Assembly: GCF_040931995.1 (NCBI RefSeq)
Contig: NZ_CP162412.1
Coordinates: forward strand, 1,364,001 to 1,428,000
Source: Pelagovum sp. HNIBRBA483
GTDB lineage: Bacteria > Pseudomonadota > Alphaproteobacteria > Rhodobacterales > Rhodobacteraceae
Direction of reading: 5' to 3'
DNA: 64,000 bases
Under the pieces are notes generated by a model, which was not told the origin of the DNA, made no database searches, and worked only from the letters and a program-made list of their open reading frames with translations. Position 1 is the first letter of the stretch. Each line of letters starts with the position of its first letter. Below, in pieces: positions 46,142 to 54,819 of this stretch. The translations under genes and the position numbers were made by a program.

Positions 46142-47191
46142 CTACAGCCTTTCGCCGCTTTCTGGGTGGAAGAGGTGACAAATCCCTGCCGGAATGCTGG
46201 CGGCGAAAGCGTCGCCGATCTCGGCGCGGAAGTCTTTGTCGGTCTTGATGGAGACAAGCCCGCCGCCGGCGCGCATGGTGATCATCGTGGCGTCGCCCAG
46301 AAGCTCGATGGAGTAGATCGGCGCGGCGATCTGGCCGGTATCGGCGGTCGCCATGCTCGCGTCTTCGGCGCGGAAGCCGAGGGTGACGGGGCCGGAATGG
46401 GTATCGGGCAGCCCGTCGATGCGGACGTTCTTGCCGGTGAATACGCCGCCGCTGATCTCGCCTTCGAGGAGGTTCATCGCCGGATTGCCGATGAAGCCCG
46501 CAACAAAGGTATTGGCTGGATTGTTGTAGATCTCGGTCGGGGTACCGACCTGCTGCACGACGCCTTTGTTCATCACCACGACACGATCCGCCAGCGTCAT
46601 CGCCTCGATCTGGTCATGGGTGACGTAAATCGTGGTGACCTTCAGCTCGTGGCTGAGGTTCTTGATCTGGGCGCGGGTGGAGACGCGGAGCTTGGCGTCG
46701 AGGTTCGAGAGCGGCTCGTCCATCAGGAACACGTTCGGCTCGCGCACGATGGCGCGGGCGAGGGCGACGCGCTGGCGCTGGCCGCCGGAAAGCTCGGCGG
46801 GACGGCGGTGCAGGAAATCGTCAAGCTCCACCATCGCAGAGGCGCGGCGAACCTTCTCATCGTGGGTCTTTGGGTCGATGCCGCGGACCTTGAGAGGGAA
46901 GCGGATGTTTTCATATACGTTCATATTGGGGTAGAGCGCGTAGCTCTGGAACACCATGGCGACATCGCGGTCTTTAGGATCGAGGTCATTGATCCGCTTG
47001 CCATCGACGAGAATATCGCCTTCGGTGGCCTCCTCCAGACCGGCGATCATGCGCATCGTCGTGGTCTTGCCGCAGCCGGAGGGGCCGAGCAGGACGAGGA
47101 ACTCTTCATCGGCGATCGTAAGGTCGAAATTATCGACGCCAACGAAAGACCCCCAGCGCTTGGAGATATTGCGGAGCTGAATTTCGGCCAT
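46142..47191 (-). CDS. ABC transporter ATP-binding protein (UgpC/MalK type)
   Basis: A 349-residue ATPase energising the carbohydrate-type importer whose other parts lie on the opposite strand. Walker A GPSGCGKTT is at about 37, the signature LSGGQRQRVALARA near 133, Walker B VFLMDEPLSNLDAK near 153, the H-loop in THDQIEAM, and a C-terminal TOBE-like regulatory domain. The ATG at 47191 (AEIQLRN) is preferred over 47203. It is the first gene of the minus-strand operon, 17 bp from a LacI-type operator. Confidence 0.94.
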   Translation of the reverse strand: MAEIQLRNISKRWGSFVGVDNFDLTIADEEFLVLLGPSGCGKTTTMRMIAGLEEATEGDILVDGKRINDLDPKDRDVAMVFQSYALYPNMNVYENIRFPLKVRGIDPKTHDEKVRRASAMVELDDFLHRRPAELSGGQRQRVALARAIVREPNVFLMDEPLSNLDAKLRVSTRAQIKNLSHELKVTTIYVTHDQIEAMTLADRVVVMNKGVVQQVGTPTEIYNNPANTFVAGFIGNPAMNLLEGEISGGVFTGKNVRIDGLPDTHSGPVTLGFRAEDASMATADTGQIAAPIYSIELLGDATMITMRAGGGLVSIKTDKDFRAEIGDAFAASIPAGICHLFHPESGERL

Positions 47192-47207
47192 AGTACGACT
47201 CACCCTA

Positions 47208-47223
47208 TTGCATACGAATGCAA
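47208..47223. promoter_or_regulatory. LacI-type operator 1
   Basis: TTGCATACGAATGCAA, a 16-bp near-perfect palindrome with a central CG. It lies 17 bp before the ABC ATPase start. It matches operator 2 at 14 of 16 positions (TTGCA-ACG-ATGCAA shared), with centres 121 bp apart, suitable for looping. Confidence 0.8.
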
Positions 47224-47328
47224 AAACAGTAGGCGCGATTCGTAGCGCTTCGCAAGTATAAATTGAAAGGTTATTTTCAACTTAGCAAATTTAGGGGCTT
47301 GCGTGGTGGGTGTTGGTCGGGGTTATTA

Positions 47329-47344
47329 TTGCAAACGTATGCAA
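47329..47344. promoter_or_regulatory. LacI-type operator 2
   Basis: TTGCAAACGTATGCAA, a near-perfect palindrome with a central CG, 96 bp before the solute-binding protein start. With operator 1 it brackets the divergent promoter of the cluster. The 249-bp gap also has a TTGAAA-N6-TTTCAA repeat (47263-47280) between the operators; I could not fix the -35/-10 boxes. Confidence 0.8.
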
Positions 47345-47439
47345 GCATTCCGATTCGGGTGCAGCGCATGCTGCGCAGCGTGATGACACGCCAATCAAAG
47401 CCCGGCCTGCCGGGAACAGGGAAAACACGGAGGTTCACG

Positions 47440-48675
47440 ATGAACATGTGGAAATCAACTGTGCTGGGGTCGGCTATGGCCATTCTCAGCGGCACCACGG
47501 CCATGGCAGGCTGTGGTATTGAAAGCGGCTCTGTCCGCATTCTTTCTAACGACTTTCCGGCGCTTCATGCCGTGGCCGCAGGCGCAGAAGCCTGTGCGGG
47601 CGACGGTGTTGAGGTCACGAAGAACCAGACCGCCGATCACCGCGACATTCAGGTGGCCGCGCTGACCGCCAATCCGGCGCAGTATACAGTGGCGGTAGTT
47701 GCAAACAGCTCCATCGTGCCGCTGATGAATGACGGCCTGATCCGCCCGCTGGACGATCTGGTCGCGGAACATGGCGGTCAGCTCAACAAATCCCAGCTGA
47801 TCACCATCGACGGCAAGATCATGGCGGTTGCTTTCATGGCGAACGCGCAGCATCTCTACTACCGCGCCGACATTCTGGAGCAGGTGGGTGTCGATGTGCC
47901 GACCACCTATGAAGAAGTTCTGGCTGGGGCTCAGGCGATCCGTGATGCGGGCATCATGGAAAACCCCTATGCGATGAACACCGCCGCAGGCTGGAACCTC
48001 GCGGAAGAGTTCGTGAACATGTATATGGGCACGGGCGCGCCGTTCTTTGAGGCCGGTTCTGCGGCTGTGTCGATCAACAACGAGCACGGTGTTGTTGCGC
48101 TGAACATGCTAAAGGCGCTCAACGAATATGCCGATCCTGATTTCCTGACGTTCGACTCGAACGCCACGCAGGCGCTTTGGGAAGGCGGGGAACTGGCGCT
48201 GTCCACCATGTGGGGCTCTCGTGGTGGGGCGATCCTCGATGACGAGGGATCGACACCGGAAGTGACCGGCACGACCGTACTCAGCGGCGCGCCGACCTTT
48301 GGTGGCGGCGATGTTCCGGCCTCGACCCTGTGGTGGGACGGATTCACCATTGCGGCCAACATCAGTGATGAGGATGCGGAAGCGTCCTTCATTGCGATGA
48401 TGAACGGTATTTCCACCGAGATGGTTCAGGCGAACAATGACAAGGCTGTGTGGCTGATCGACGGATATCAGGCTGGTAAGCCTGCCGAGGGCATCATTGC
48501 CACGGCGAATGCAGGCGCGAAGCCGTACCCGATGCTGCCTTACATGGGCATCCTGCACACGGTTCTGGGCAACGAGCTTGCTGACTTCCTGCAGGGCAAC
48601 GAGAGCGCCGAGCAGGCACTTGCCGACATCGAAGCGGCCTACACGGCTGCTGCAAAAGAGCAGGGCTTCCTGTAA
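47440..48675 (+). CDS. Extracellular solute-binding protein (sugar ABC type)
   Basis: A periplasmic binding protein of 411 residues (SBP family 1) that would capture the cluster's substrate. The signal peptide covers about residues 1-24 (ends TAMA-GC). Mature-domain stretches such as NDGLIRPLDDLV, YYRADILEQVGVDVPTTYEE and TTLWWDG-like (ASTLWWDGFTIA) are typical of carbohydrate binders. ATG 47440 has CGGAGG six bases before it; the frame runs further left without a start signal. A strong hairpin follows the stop, as is common after abundant binding proteins. Confidence 0.92.
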   Translation: MNMWKSTVLGSAMAILSGTTAMAGCGIESGSVRILSNDFPALHAVAAGAEACAGDGVEVTKNQTADHRDIQVAALTANPAQYTVAVVANSSIVPLMNDGLIRPLDDLVAEHGGQLNKSQLITIDGKIMAVAFMANAQHLYYRADILEQVGVDVPTTYEEVLAGAQAIRDAGIMENPYAMNTAAGWNLAEEFVNMYMGTGAPFFEAGSAAVSINNEHGVVALNMLKALNEYADPDFLTFDSNATQALWEGGELALSTMWGSRGGAILDDEGSTPEVTGTTVLSGAPTFGGGDVPASTLWWDGFTIAANISDEDAEASFIAMMNGISTEMVQANNDKAVWLIDGYQAGKPAEGIIATANAGAKPYPMLPYMGILHTVLGNELADFLQGNESAEQALADIEAAYTAAAKEQGFL

Positions 48676-48688
48676 GCTCCTCCCAACT

Positions 48689-48716
48689 GGAGGGCCGCGC
48701 GACAGTGTGGCCCTCC
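48689..48716 (+). other. Intergenic hairpin after the solute-binding protein gene
   Basis: GGAGGGCC / GGCCCTCC with a 12-base loop, in the 71 bp before the first permease. There is no T run. It probably protects the upstream message from decay so that more binding protein than permease is made. Confidence 0.6.
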
Positions 48717-48746
48717 GCCCCCTCTAACTGAGAAGGGAGCCGCGCG

Positions 48747-49775
48747 ATGCCGCATCGCACATTCCTCTGGTTTATTTTCCCCTCCCTGCTGGCGATGATC
48801 CTGTTTATCGCGTTGCCGATCGGATCGGTGATCGTGCAGTCGCTCTACATCGAGCACGAACAGGTAGTGAAAACTGTCGAAAATTGTGGCCCGTTCGGCT
48901 GCGAAGAGGAAACCACGGTCGATGCGGAAGCCACGGCAGCTATACGCGCAGCCGAGCCGCTTGGCCGCTTCAACGGGCTGGGCACCTATATGAACCGCAG
49001 CCATTTGGCGGTGGAAGAGGTGCGGCAAGCCTGGGCGGAGAGCGAGAGCCTTGGCGCATTCTTTGGCAAGTTAATGAACCTGCCGTTCTACAAGGCGCTG
49101 GCCTTCACCCTGACATATACATTCGTCGTGACGCCGCTGGTGCTGGTTGCGGGGCTGTTCATCGCGCTGGCGGTGAACTCGATCCCGAGCCGCCTGAAGG
49201 GGCCGACGATTTTCGTCTCGCTGCTGCCGATGATTGTGACGCCGCTGATCGGTTCGCTGATCCTGTTCTGGATGATCGACTCGCGCGGCATTATCGGCGC
49301 GAGTTTGCAGAGCTTGATGGATGATCCAACCCTGTCGCTGAAAGCATCTCCGACGCTGACATGGCTGACGTTGATCACCTATGGTGTCTGGCATTCGGCG
49401 CCGTTCAGCTTCATCGTGTTCTATGCCGGTTTGCAGACCGTGCCGGAGGAAACGCTTGAGGCGGCGATGATCGACGGCGCGAGCCGTTGGGAGCGGGTGC
49501 GCTATGTCGTCGTTCCCTATATGGCGCCGCTGGTCGTGTTTATCACGCTGATGCAGTTGATGGACAATTTCCGCGTTTTCGAGCCGATCGTGGGCTTTTC
49601 GGCGGCCGCGAATGCGACCTCGCTGAGCTACATCATCTACAATGATTTGCGGGGTGACTATCAGCAGTTCGGCTCTGCTGCCGCGACCTCGGTGCTGACG
49701 ATCCTCGGTGTGGCGGTGCTGCTGACGCCGGTGCTGATCCGCACATGGCGCGACTTTAACCGCAAGAGGGCTTGA
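48747..49775 (+). CDS. Sugar ABC transporter permease (MalF/UgpA type)
   Basis: A 342-residue inner-membrane permease with six membrane segments. The cytoplasmic EAA loop EAAMIDGASRWERVRYVVVP docks on the ATPase. Between segments 1 and 2 is an unusually long periplasmic loop (about residues 35-115) with a Cys pair (NCGPFGC) that could form a disulfide. RBS AGAAGGGAGCC precedes the ATG. It ends 2 bp before the second permease start. Confidence 0.93.
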   Translation: MPHRTFLWFIFPSLLAMILFIALPIGSVIVQSLYIEHEQVVKTVENCGPFGCEEETTVDAEATAAIRAAEPLGRFNGLGTYMNRSHLAVEEVRQAWAESESLGAFFGKLMNLPFYKALAFTLTYTFVVTPLVLVAGLFIALAVNSIPSRLKGPTIFVSLLPMIVTPLIGSLILFWMIDSRGIIGASLQSLMDDPTLSLKASPTLTWLTLITYGVWHSAPFSFIVFYAGLQTVPEETLEAAMIDGASRWERVRYVVVPYMAPLVVFITLMQLMDNFRVFEPIVGFSAAANATSLSYIIYNDLRGDYQQFGSAAATSVLTILGVAVLLTPVLIRTWRDFNRKRA

Positions 49776-49777
49776 TC

Positions 49778-50659
49778 ATGGCTGCTGCTTCTCAACGACG
49801 CTCACGCGGGCTTGTCGCGCTGACCACCGGCTTTGTTTTGCTGTGGGTTGTGATCGCCTCTTTCCCCTTCCTGTGGACGCTCTGGGGCTCGTTCAAGGTG
49901 CAGGGCGACTTCTTCTCCAAGGCGGACTGGATGAATGCGCTTTGGGGTACGTTCACGCGGGCGGAAACCGGCGGGGCGTTTACCGGCGCGGGATATGAAG
50001 GCGCATGGATCGAGCAGGAGTTCTGGCGGGCGGTGCTGAACACGGCGATTGTGGTGTTCTTCACGGTGGTGATTTCGCTGACGCTAGGCACGCTAGGCGG
50101 GTTTGCGCTGGCGCGCTCGGGCTATCGCTATGCGTTCTGGCTGTTGATGATCGCGCTGGTGTTCCGCGCGATGCCGCATATCACGCTGGTATCGGGCTAC
50201 CTGCTGCCGTTCTTTCAATGGAACCTCTGGGGCCATCTGCCGACAACGATCATCGTTCTGGTGGCGATCAACCAGCCGTTCACGCTGTGGATGCTGCATT
50301 CGTTCTTCCTCAACATCCCGAAGGACCTCGATGAAAGTGCGATGGTGGATGGCTGCACGCGGTTTCAGGCCTTCTGGCATGTGATCATTCCGGTGATGTG
50401 GCCGGGGGTGATTACGACGGGGCTGTTCTCTTTCCTGCTTGCCTATAACGACTTTGCAGTGACGGCGATGCTGCTCAGCCAAGACAACCAGACGATGGTG
50501 CCGAAGATCGCGAGCTTCCTTGGGACGACGCAGGTTGAGGGCAATGTGATGTTCGCGGTGGCTGCTGTGGTATCGGCGATGGTGCCGCTGTTCTTCCTGA
50601 TCATGTTCTTCCAGCGGCAGATCGTCAGCGGGCTGACTGCGGGCGCAGTCAAAGGGTAA
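49778..50659 (+). CDS. Sugar ABC transporter permease (MalG/UgpE type)
   Basis: The second permease, 293 residues with six membrane segments. The EAA-like loop reads LDESAMVDGCTRFQAFWHVIIP. A loop of about 45 residues between segments 1 and 2 (ADWMNALWGTFTRAE...) is longer than usual. ATG 49778 has AAGAGGG at a fitting distance. It pairs with the permease before it and with the ATPase on the other strand. Confidence 0.93.
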   Translation: MAAASQRRSRGLVALTTGFVLLWVVIASFPFLWTLWGSFKVQGDFFSKADWMNALWGTFTRAETGGAFTGAGYEGAWIEQEFWRAVLNTAIVVFFTVVISLTLGTLGGFALARSGYRYAFWLLMIALVFRAMPHITLVSGYLLPFFQWNLWGHLPTTIIVLVAINQPFTLWMLHSFFLNIPKDLDESAMVDGCTRFQAFWHVIIPVMWPGVITTGLFSFLLAYNDFAVTAMLLSQDNQTMVPKIASFLGTTQVEGNVMFAVAAVVSAMVPLFFLIMFFQRQIVSGLTAGAVKG

Positions 50660-50682
50660 TCACGCAAGCAAGGCTAACAAAC

Positions 50683-51681
50683 ATGAGCGGATTTCAGGCA
50701 GAGAAGGCGCTGGTGCGCGCCCATTATGACGCGATGGCGAAGGCCACCCCCGAAACGGTAGGCGCGGCATTGGCCGCGCGGACGGCGGCGGACTGGCATT
50801 GGCGGGGAATGCACCCGTTCTATGAGCAGACCGGCGCTGCGGCGGTGGCGGAGGTGTTCTGGGCGCCGTTGATGACAGCGCTGACGCGGATGCAACGGCG
50901 GGAGGATATCTTCTTTGCCGGTCGCAACGAGATCGACGGCGAGGCGAGCGTTTGGGTGATCTCGATGGGCCATCTGATGGGGTTGTGGGACAAGCCATTG
51001 CTGGGCCTTGGCGGGACGCGCAAGATCGCGATGCTGCGCTATGCGGAGTTTAACCGCGTGGAAGGTGGCGAGATCGTCGAAACGGCGATGTTCTGCGATA
51101 TTCCGCATCTGCTGATGCAGGCGGGGATTAACCCGTTCCCGCCGCAAACGGCGGCGCATTTGGTGCAGCCGGGGCCGCTGACCCATGACGGGCTGCTATA
51201 TGACGATGCACCCGCCGAAGAAGGCGCCAAGACGCTGGCGGCGATCAATGCGATGATCGGCGATCTGGGCACATGGCAGTTGGGCCTGCCGCTGGAGGAA
51301 GAACTGGCGCGGACGTGGAATGACGACATGATCTGGTGGGGACCGGCCGGTATTGGCGCGAGCTACACGATCGAACGCTATGCCAAGCAGCATTCCGGCC
51401 CGTTCCGCGCGGGGTTTACCGAGCGGTCATCGACGGGGCATTTGTGCCGCACCGCTGAGGGGCATTATGGCGGCTTCTTTGGCTGGCCCAATTTCACCGC
51501 GCGTTCGACCGGCGGGTTCATGGGGATGCCGGCGATGGAGGGCAAGGGCGAGTTTCGCGTGGTGGATATTTACCGGCGCGACGGTGATAAGCTGGCTGAG
51601 AACTGGATCTTCATCGACATTCTGCACTGGATGAGCACGCTCGGCGTGGATGTGCTGGAGCGGCTGCGCAAGGCGGTGTGA
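50683..51681 (+). CDS. SnoaL/NTF2-like two-domain protein (paralogue 3)
   Basis: A 332-residue protein with two NTF2-like barrels, co-transcribed with the permeases (23-bp gap). It contains WHWRGMHPFYEQTGAAAV, the WWGPAGIGASYT motif and a C-terminal ENWIFIDILHWMSTLGVDVLERL, the latter two nearly repeated in paralogue 2. Its inclusion with the transporter suggests an early step on the imported compound. The reaction is not known. Confidence 0.82.
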   Translation: MSGFQAEKALVRAHYDAMAKATPETVGAALAARTAADWHWRGMHPFYEQTGAAAVAEVFWAPLMTALTRMQRREDIFFAGRNEIDGEASVWVISMGHLMGLWDKPLLGLGGTRKIAMLRYAEFNRVEGGEIVETAMFCDIPHLLMQAGINPFPPQTAAHLVQPGPLTHDGLLYDDAPAEEGAKTLAAINAMIGDLGTWQLGLPLEEELARTWNDDMIWWGPAGIGASYTIERYAKQHSGPFRAGFTERSSTGHLCRTAEGHYGGFFGWPNFTARSTGGFMGMPAMEGKGEFRVVDIYRRDGDKLAENWIFIDILHWMSTLGVDVLERLRKAV

Positions 51682-51742
51682 GGCATCTCGACAGGCGGTG
51701 ACGCGGGCGGCATAGTCCCTGTGACAAACAGGGGAGGATGCT

Positions 51743-52294
51743 ATGGCGGCCACTGCGGAGACTTGTGACTTTGACGCGCCTGCGCCGGATTTCACGCTAC
51801 CAGCAACAGACGGGCGGGTGCTGAGCCGCGCGGATGTGGTGGGGCCGAATGGCCTGCTCGTCATGTTCATCTGCAATCACTGCCCCTATGTGCTGGGCAT
51901 TCTGGACCGGCTGATGGACGATGCGCGGGCGGTGCAGGAGATGGGGTTCGGCGTGGTGGCGATCTGTGCCAATGATGCGACGACCCATCCGGCGGACAGT
52001 TTCGAGAATATGGCGAAGTTGGCGGCGGAGAAGGGCTTTCCGTTCCCGTATCTGCATGACGAGGGCCAGGAGGTCGCGCGGGCCTATGGCGCGGTCTGCA
52101 CGCCGGATTTCTTTGGGTATAACGCCGAAATGGGGCTGCAATATCGCGGGCGGCTGGATGCTGCCGGCAAGAAGGCGCGACCGGATGACATGCCACGCGA
52201 ATTGGTGGAGGCGATGCGGATGATTGCCGAAACCAGCCAAGGCCCGTACGATCAGGTGCCGTCGATGGGCTGTTCGATCAAGTGGAAGGCCTGA
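51743..52294 (+). CDS. Thioredoxin-like/AhpC-TSA fold protein
   Basis: A 183-residue soluble protein of the redoxin family with Cys44 and Cys47 in FICNHCPYV, the redox-active CxxC. CTPDFFGYNAEMGLQYRGRLD is the typical cis-Pro/thioredoxin end. It may reduce a cytoplasmic disulfide or peroxide. It follows the catabolic cluster by 61 bp, with no strong reason to think it belongs to it. A 9-bp stem lies over its stop codon. Confidence 0.88.
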   Translation: MAATAETCDFDAPAPDFTLPATDGRVLSRADVVGPNGLLVMFICNHCPYVLGILDRLMDDARAVQEMGFGVVAICANDATTHPADSFENMAKLAAEKGFPFPYLHDEGQEVARAYGAVCTPDFFGYNAEMGLQYRGRLDAAGKKARPDDMPRELVEAMRMIAETSQGPYDQVPSMGCSIKWKA

Positions 52295-52310
52295 GCCCGT
52301 AGGCTCAGGC
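52289..52310. terminator. Hairpin between convergent genes
   Basis: GCCTGAGCC-CGTA-GGCTCAGGC, a perfect 9-bp stem that includes the stop of the thioredoxin-like gene and ends 9 bp before the purL stop. No T run is present, so the terminating strength is uncertain. Confidence 0.55.
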
Positions 52311-52318
52311 GCTGTGAT

Positions 52319-54478
52319 TTAGGCGACAGCGGCGGCGAAGCTGGAGCGATAAATCGCGGCCAGTTCCGCCAGCGGGGCTGAAGTGCCGCCGAAGCTGACA
52401 GTATCGCCACCAAACTTGCCGACCATCGTAACTGTCACCCCTGCCTGTGCAGCGGCGGACATCAGCATTTCGGCGGAGTCAAAATTGCAGGCGATGAGGT
52501 AGCGGGCCTGATCCTCACCAAAAAGGGTGGGTGTATCGCCTGCGTCCAGCGTGACGCCGACGCCAGCGGCCTCGGCCATTTCGAAGGCGGCCAAGGCGAG
52601 GCCTCCATCGGAGAGGTCGGTGCAAGCGCGGATCATCGCGGCATTGGCGCGGATGAAATCGCCATTGCGCTTTTCAGCTTCGAGATCGACATGCGGTGCG
52701 TCGCCTTCGACGCGGTTGTAGACCTCGGCCAGAAGGGCGGACTGGCCCAAGTGGCCTTCGGTTTCGCCCACCAGAAGCGCGACATGGCCGTCGCGGGCCT
52801 GTCCGGTGATTGCCTCGTCCGCATGGGAGATAAGGCCAACAGCGCAGATCGTGGGCGTGGGCAGGATGCCTTGGCCGTCGGTTTCGTTATAAAGCGACAC
52901 GTTGCCGGACACGATGGGCGTATCGAGCGCGAGGCAGGCCGCGCCGATGCCTTTGATCGCGCCGACGAACTGGCCCATGATCTCGGGCTTTTCGGGGTTG
53001 CCGAAGTTCAGGTTATCGGTGGTGGCGAGCGGTTTGGCACCAACGGCGGTGAGGTTGCGGTAGGCTTCGGCCACGGCTTGCTTGCCGCCCTCAACGGGGT
53101 TGGCCTTGACGTAGCGCGGGGTCACATCGGAGGAAAACGCCAGCATCTTTTCGGTGCCATGCACGCGGATAATGCCAGCGCCAAGGCCCGGTGCGCGGTT
53201 GGTGTCGCCCATGACCATGTGGTCGTACTGCTCGTAGACCCATTGCTTTGCTGCGTAGTTGGGCGAGGAGAGGAGCGCCTTCAGACCGTCGATCGGATCA
53301 ACGCCCGGAACATCCGCCAGAGGTTCGGCGGCGGGAGTTTCGACCCACGGGCGGTCATATTCGGGGGCGGAGGAAGCCAGCGTCGAGAGCGGGAGATCGG
53401 CCATGATCGTGTTATTCAGAATGATCAGGAAGCGGTCTTCGGCGATGGTTTCACCGACGATGGCGAAATCGAGATCCCATTTCTCGAACACGGCGCGGGC
53501 CTCAGCCTCTTTCTCGGGCTTGAGGACCATGAGCATGCGTTCCTGACTCTCGGAAAGCATCATCTCATAGGCTGTCATGTTGTCTTCGCGCTGGGGTACC
53601 TGATCGAGGTTAAGGCGGATGCCGAGGTTGCCCTTGTCGCCCATCTCGACCGCGGAGCAGGTGAGGCCAGCGGCGCCCATATCCTGAATGGAGATCACGG
53701 CGCCGGTTTGCATCAGTTCCAGCGTCGCTTCCATCAGGCGCTTTTCGGTGAAGGGGTCGCCGACCTGAACGGTGGGGCGTTTCTCTTCGATTGTGTCGTC
53801 AAATTCGGCGGAGGCCATCGTCGCGCCGCCGACGCCGTCACGGCCGGTTTTCGCGCCGAGGTAAACCACCGGCATGCCAACGCCGGAGGCGGCGGAGTAG
53901 AAGATGCTGTCTGTCTCTGCGAGGCCAGCGGCGAAGGCGTTTACGAGGCAGTTGCCGTTATAGGCGGGATCGAAGCGGACCTCGCCGCCGACGGTGGGCA
54001 CACCGAAGCAGTTGCCGTAGCCGCCGATGCCTTCGACCACGCCGTTCACGAGCTGGCGGGTTTTGGGGTGTGTCACTTCGCCAAAGGAGAGCGAGTTCAT
54101 CGCGGCAATGGGGCGGGCGCCCATGGTGAACACGTCGCGCAGGATGCCGCCAACGCCGGTGGCTGCGCCCTGATACGGCTCGATATAGGAGGGGTGGTTG
54201 TGGCTCTCCATTTTGAACACGACCGCCTGACCGTCACCGATATCGACGATGCCTGCGTTCTCGCCGGGGCCGCAGATCACTTGCGGGCCTTCGGTGGGCA
54301 GGGTGCGGAGCCATTTCTTGGAGGATTTGTAGGAGCAGTGCTCGTTCCACATGGCGGAGAAGATGCCCAGTTCGGTGAAGGTCGGCTCGCGGCCGATGAT
54401 CTCGAGAATCCGGTCATACTCATCAGACTTGAGGCCGTGGGCTGCGATGAGTTCTGGGGTGATGGCGGGATCCTGCAT
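52319..54478 (-). CDS. purL: Phosphoribosylformylglycinamidine synthase subunit PurL
   Basis: The ATP-dependent amidotransferase subunit of purine synthesis, working with PurQ and PurS. 719 residues. [14 protein letters not shown] near the N-terminus, the [23 protein letters not shown] nucleotide-binding region (split here as [10 protein letters not shown] and GAATGVGG), and [11 protein letters not shown] in the second half mark the AIRS-type repeats. ATG 54478 has GGAGAGGA upstream; the longer frame is unlikely. A nested GGCGC-GAAA-GCGCC hairpin lies 80-100 bp upstream in the leader. Confidence 0.97.
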   Translation of the reverse strand: MQDPAITPELIAAHGLKSDEYDRILEIIGREPTFTELGIFSAMWNEHCSYKSSKKWLRTLPTEGPQVICGPGENAGIVDIGDGQAVVFKMESHNHPSYIEPYQGAATGVGGILRDVFTMGARPIAAMNSLSFGEVTHPKTRQLVNGVVEGIGGYGNCFGVPTVGGEVRFDPAYNGNCLVNAFAAGLAETDSIFYSAASGVGMPVVYLGAKTGRDGVGGATMASAEFDDTIEEKRPTVQVGDPFTEKRLMEATLELMQTGAVISIQDMGAAGLTCSAVEMGDKGNLGIRLNLDQVPQREDNMTAYEMMLSESQERMLMVLKPEKEAEARAVFEKWDLDFAIVGETIAEDRFLIILNNTIMADLPLSTLASSAPEYDRPWVETPAAEPLADVPGVDPIDGLKALLSSPNYAAKQWVYEQYDHMVMGDTNRAPGLGAGIIRVHGTEKMLAFSSDVTPRYVKANPVEGGKQAVAEAYRNLTAVGAKPLATTDNLNFGNPEKPEIMGQFVGAIKGIGAACLALDTPIVSGNVSLYNETDGQGILPTPTICAVGLISHADEAITGQARDGHVALLVGETEGHLGQSALLAEVYNRVEGDAPHVDLEAEKRNGDFIRANAAMIRACTDLSDGGLALAAFEMAEAAGVGVTLDAGDTPTLFGEDQARYLIACNFDSAEMLMSAAAQAGVTVTMVGKFGGDTVSFGGTSAPLAELAAIYRSSFAAAVA

Positions 54479-54641
54479 AATATCCTCTCCGAAAGCGGGG
54501 CCAATTGGCGCTCTCATAGGCGATCAGGACAAGCGGGGGAAGAGCAGCAATGCGCAAACTGGCGCGAAAGCGCCGCTCTGCGCTGTTTTTTCGCGCGGAA
54601 CGTGCGGCCAGAGCCGGTGAGGCCGTTCTGCCAAAAAAAAT

Positions 54642-54660
54642 GCCGGGCACGAGGCCCGGC
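54642..54660 (-). terminator. Terminator on the minus strand
   Basis: A perfect GCCGGGC / GCCCGGC stem with a five-base loop, followed on the minus strand by ATTTTTTTT. It would end the LysR transcript that begins at 55.7 kb, leaving about 180 nt of 3' untranslated RNA, or the end of a separate small RNA. Confidence 0.85.
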
Positions 54661-54819
54661 AAGTCCAACAGGGAGGTATGAAGATGATGAGCGTTTCAGC
54701 ATCACCGGCTTCATGTGCTCAGATAAGGTGCGCTTCGTGACCAATCAAGAGGAACTAGGGTGTTGTGGGGTCAAACCCGCTATGCGCAAAGTGCATGGCT
54801 CTTGTTGGAAGCGTCCCGC

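Noticed and set aside
54678..54740. A 20-codon frame on the plus strand with a good SD (GGGAGGT) starting MKMMSVSAS
   Set aside because: Too short, no membrane or other pattern, and it lies antisense to the presumed LysR 3' untranslated region; kept only as a note.
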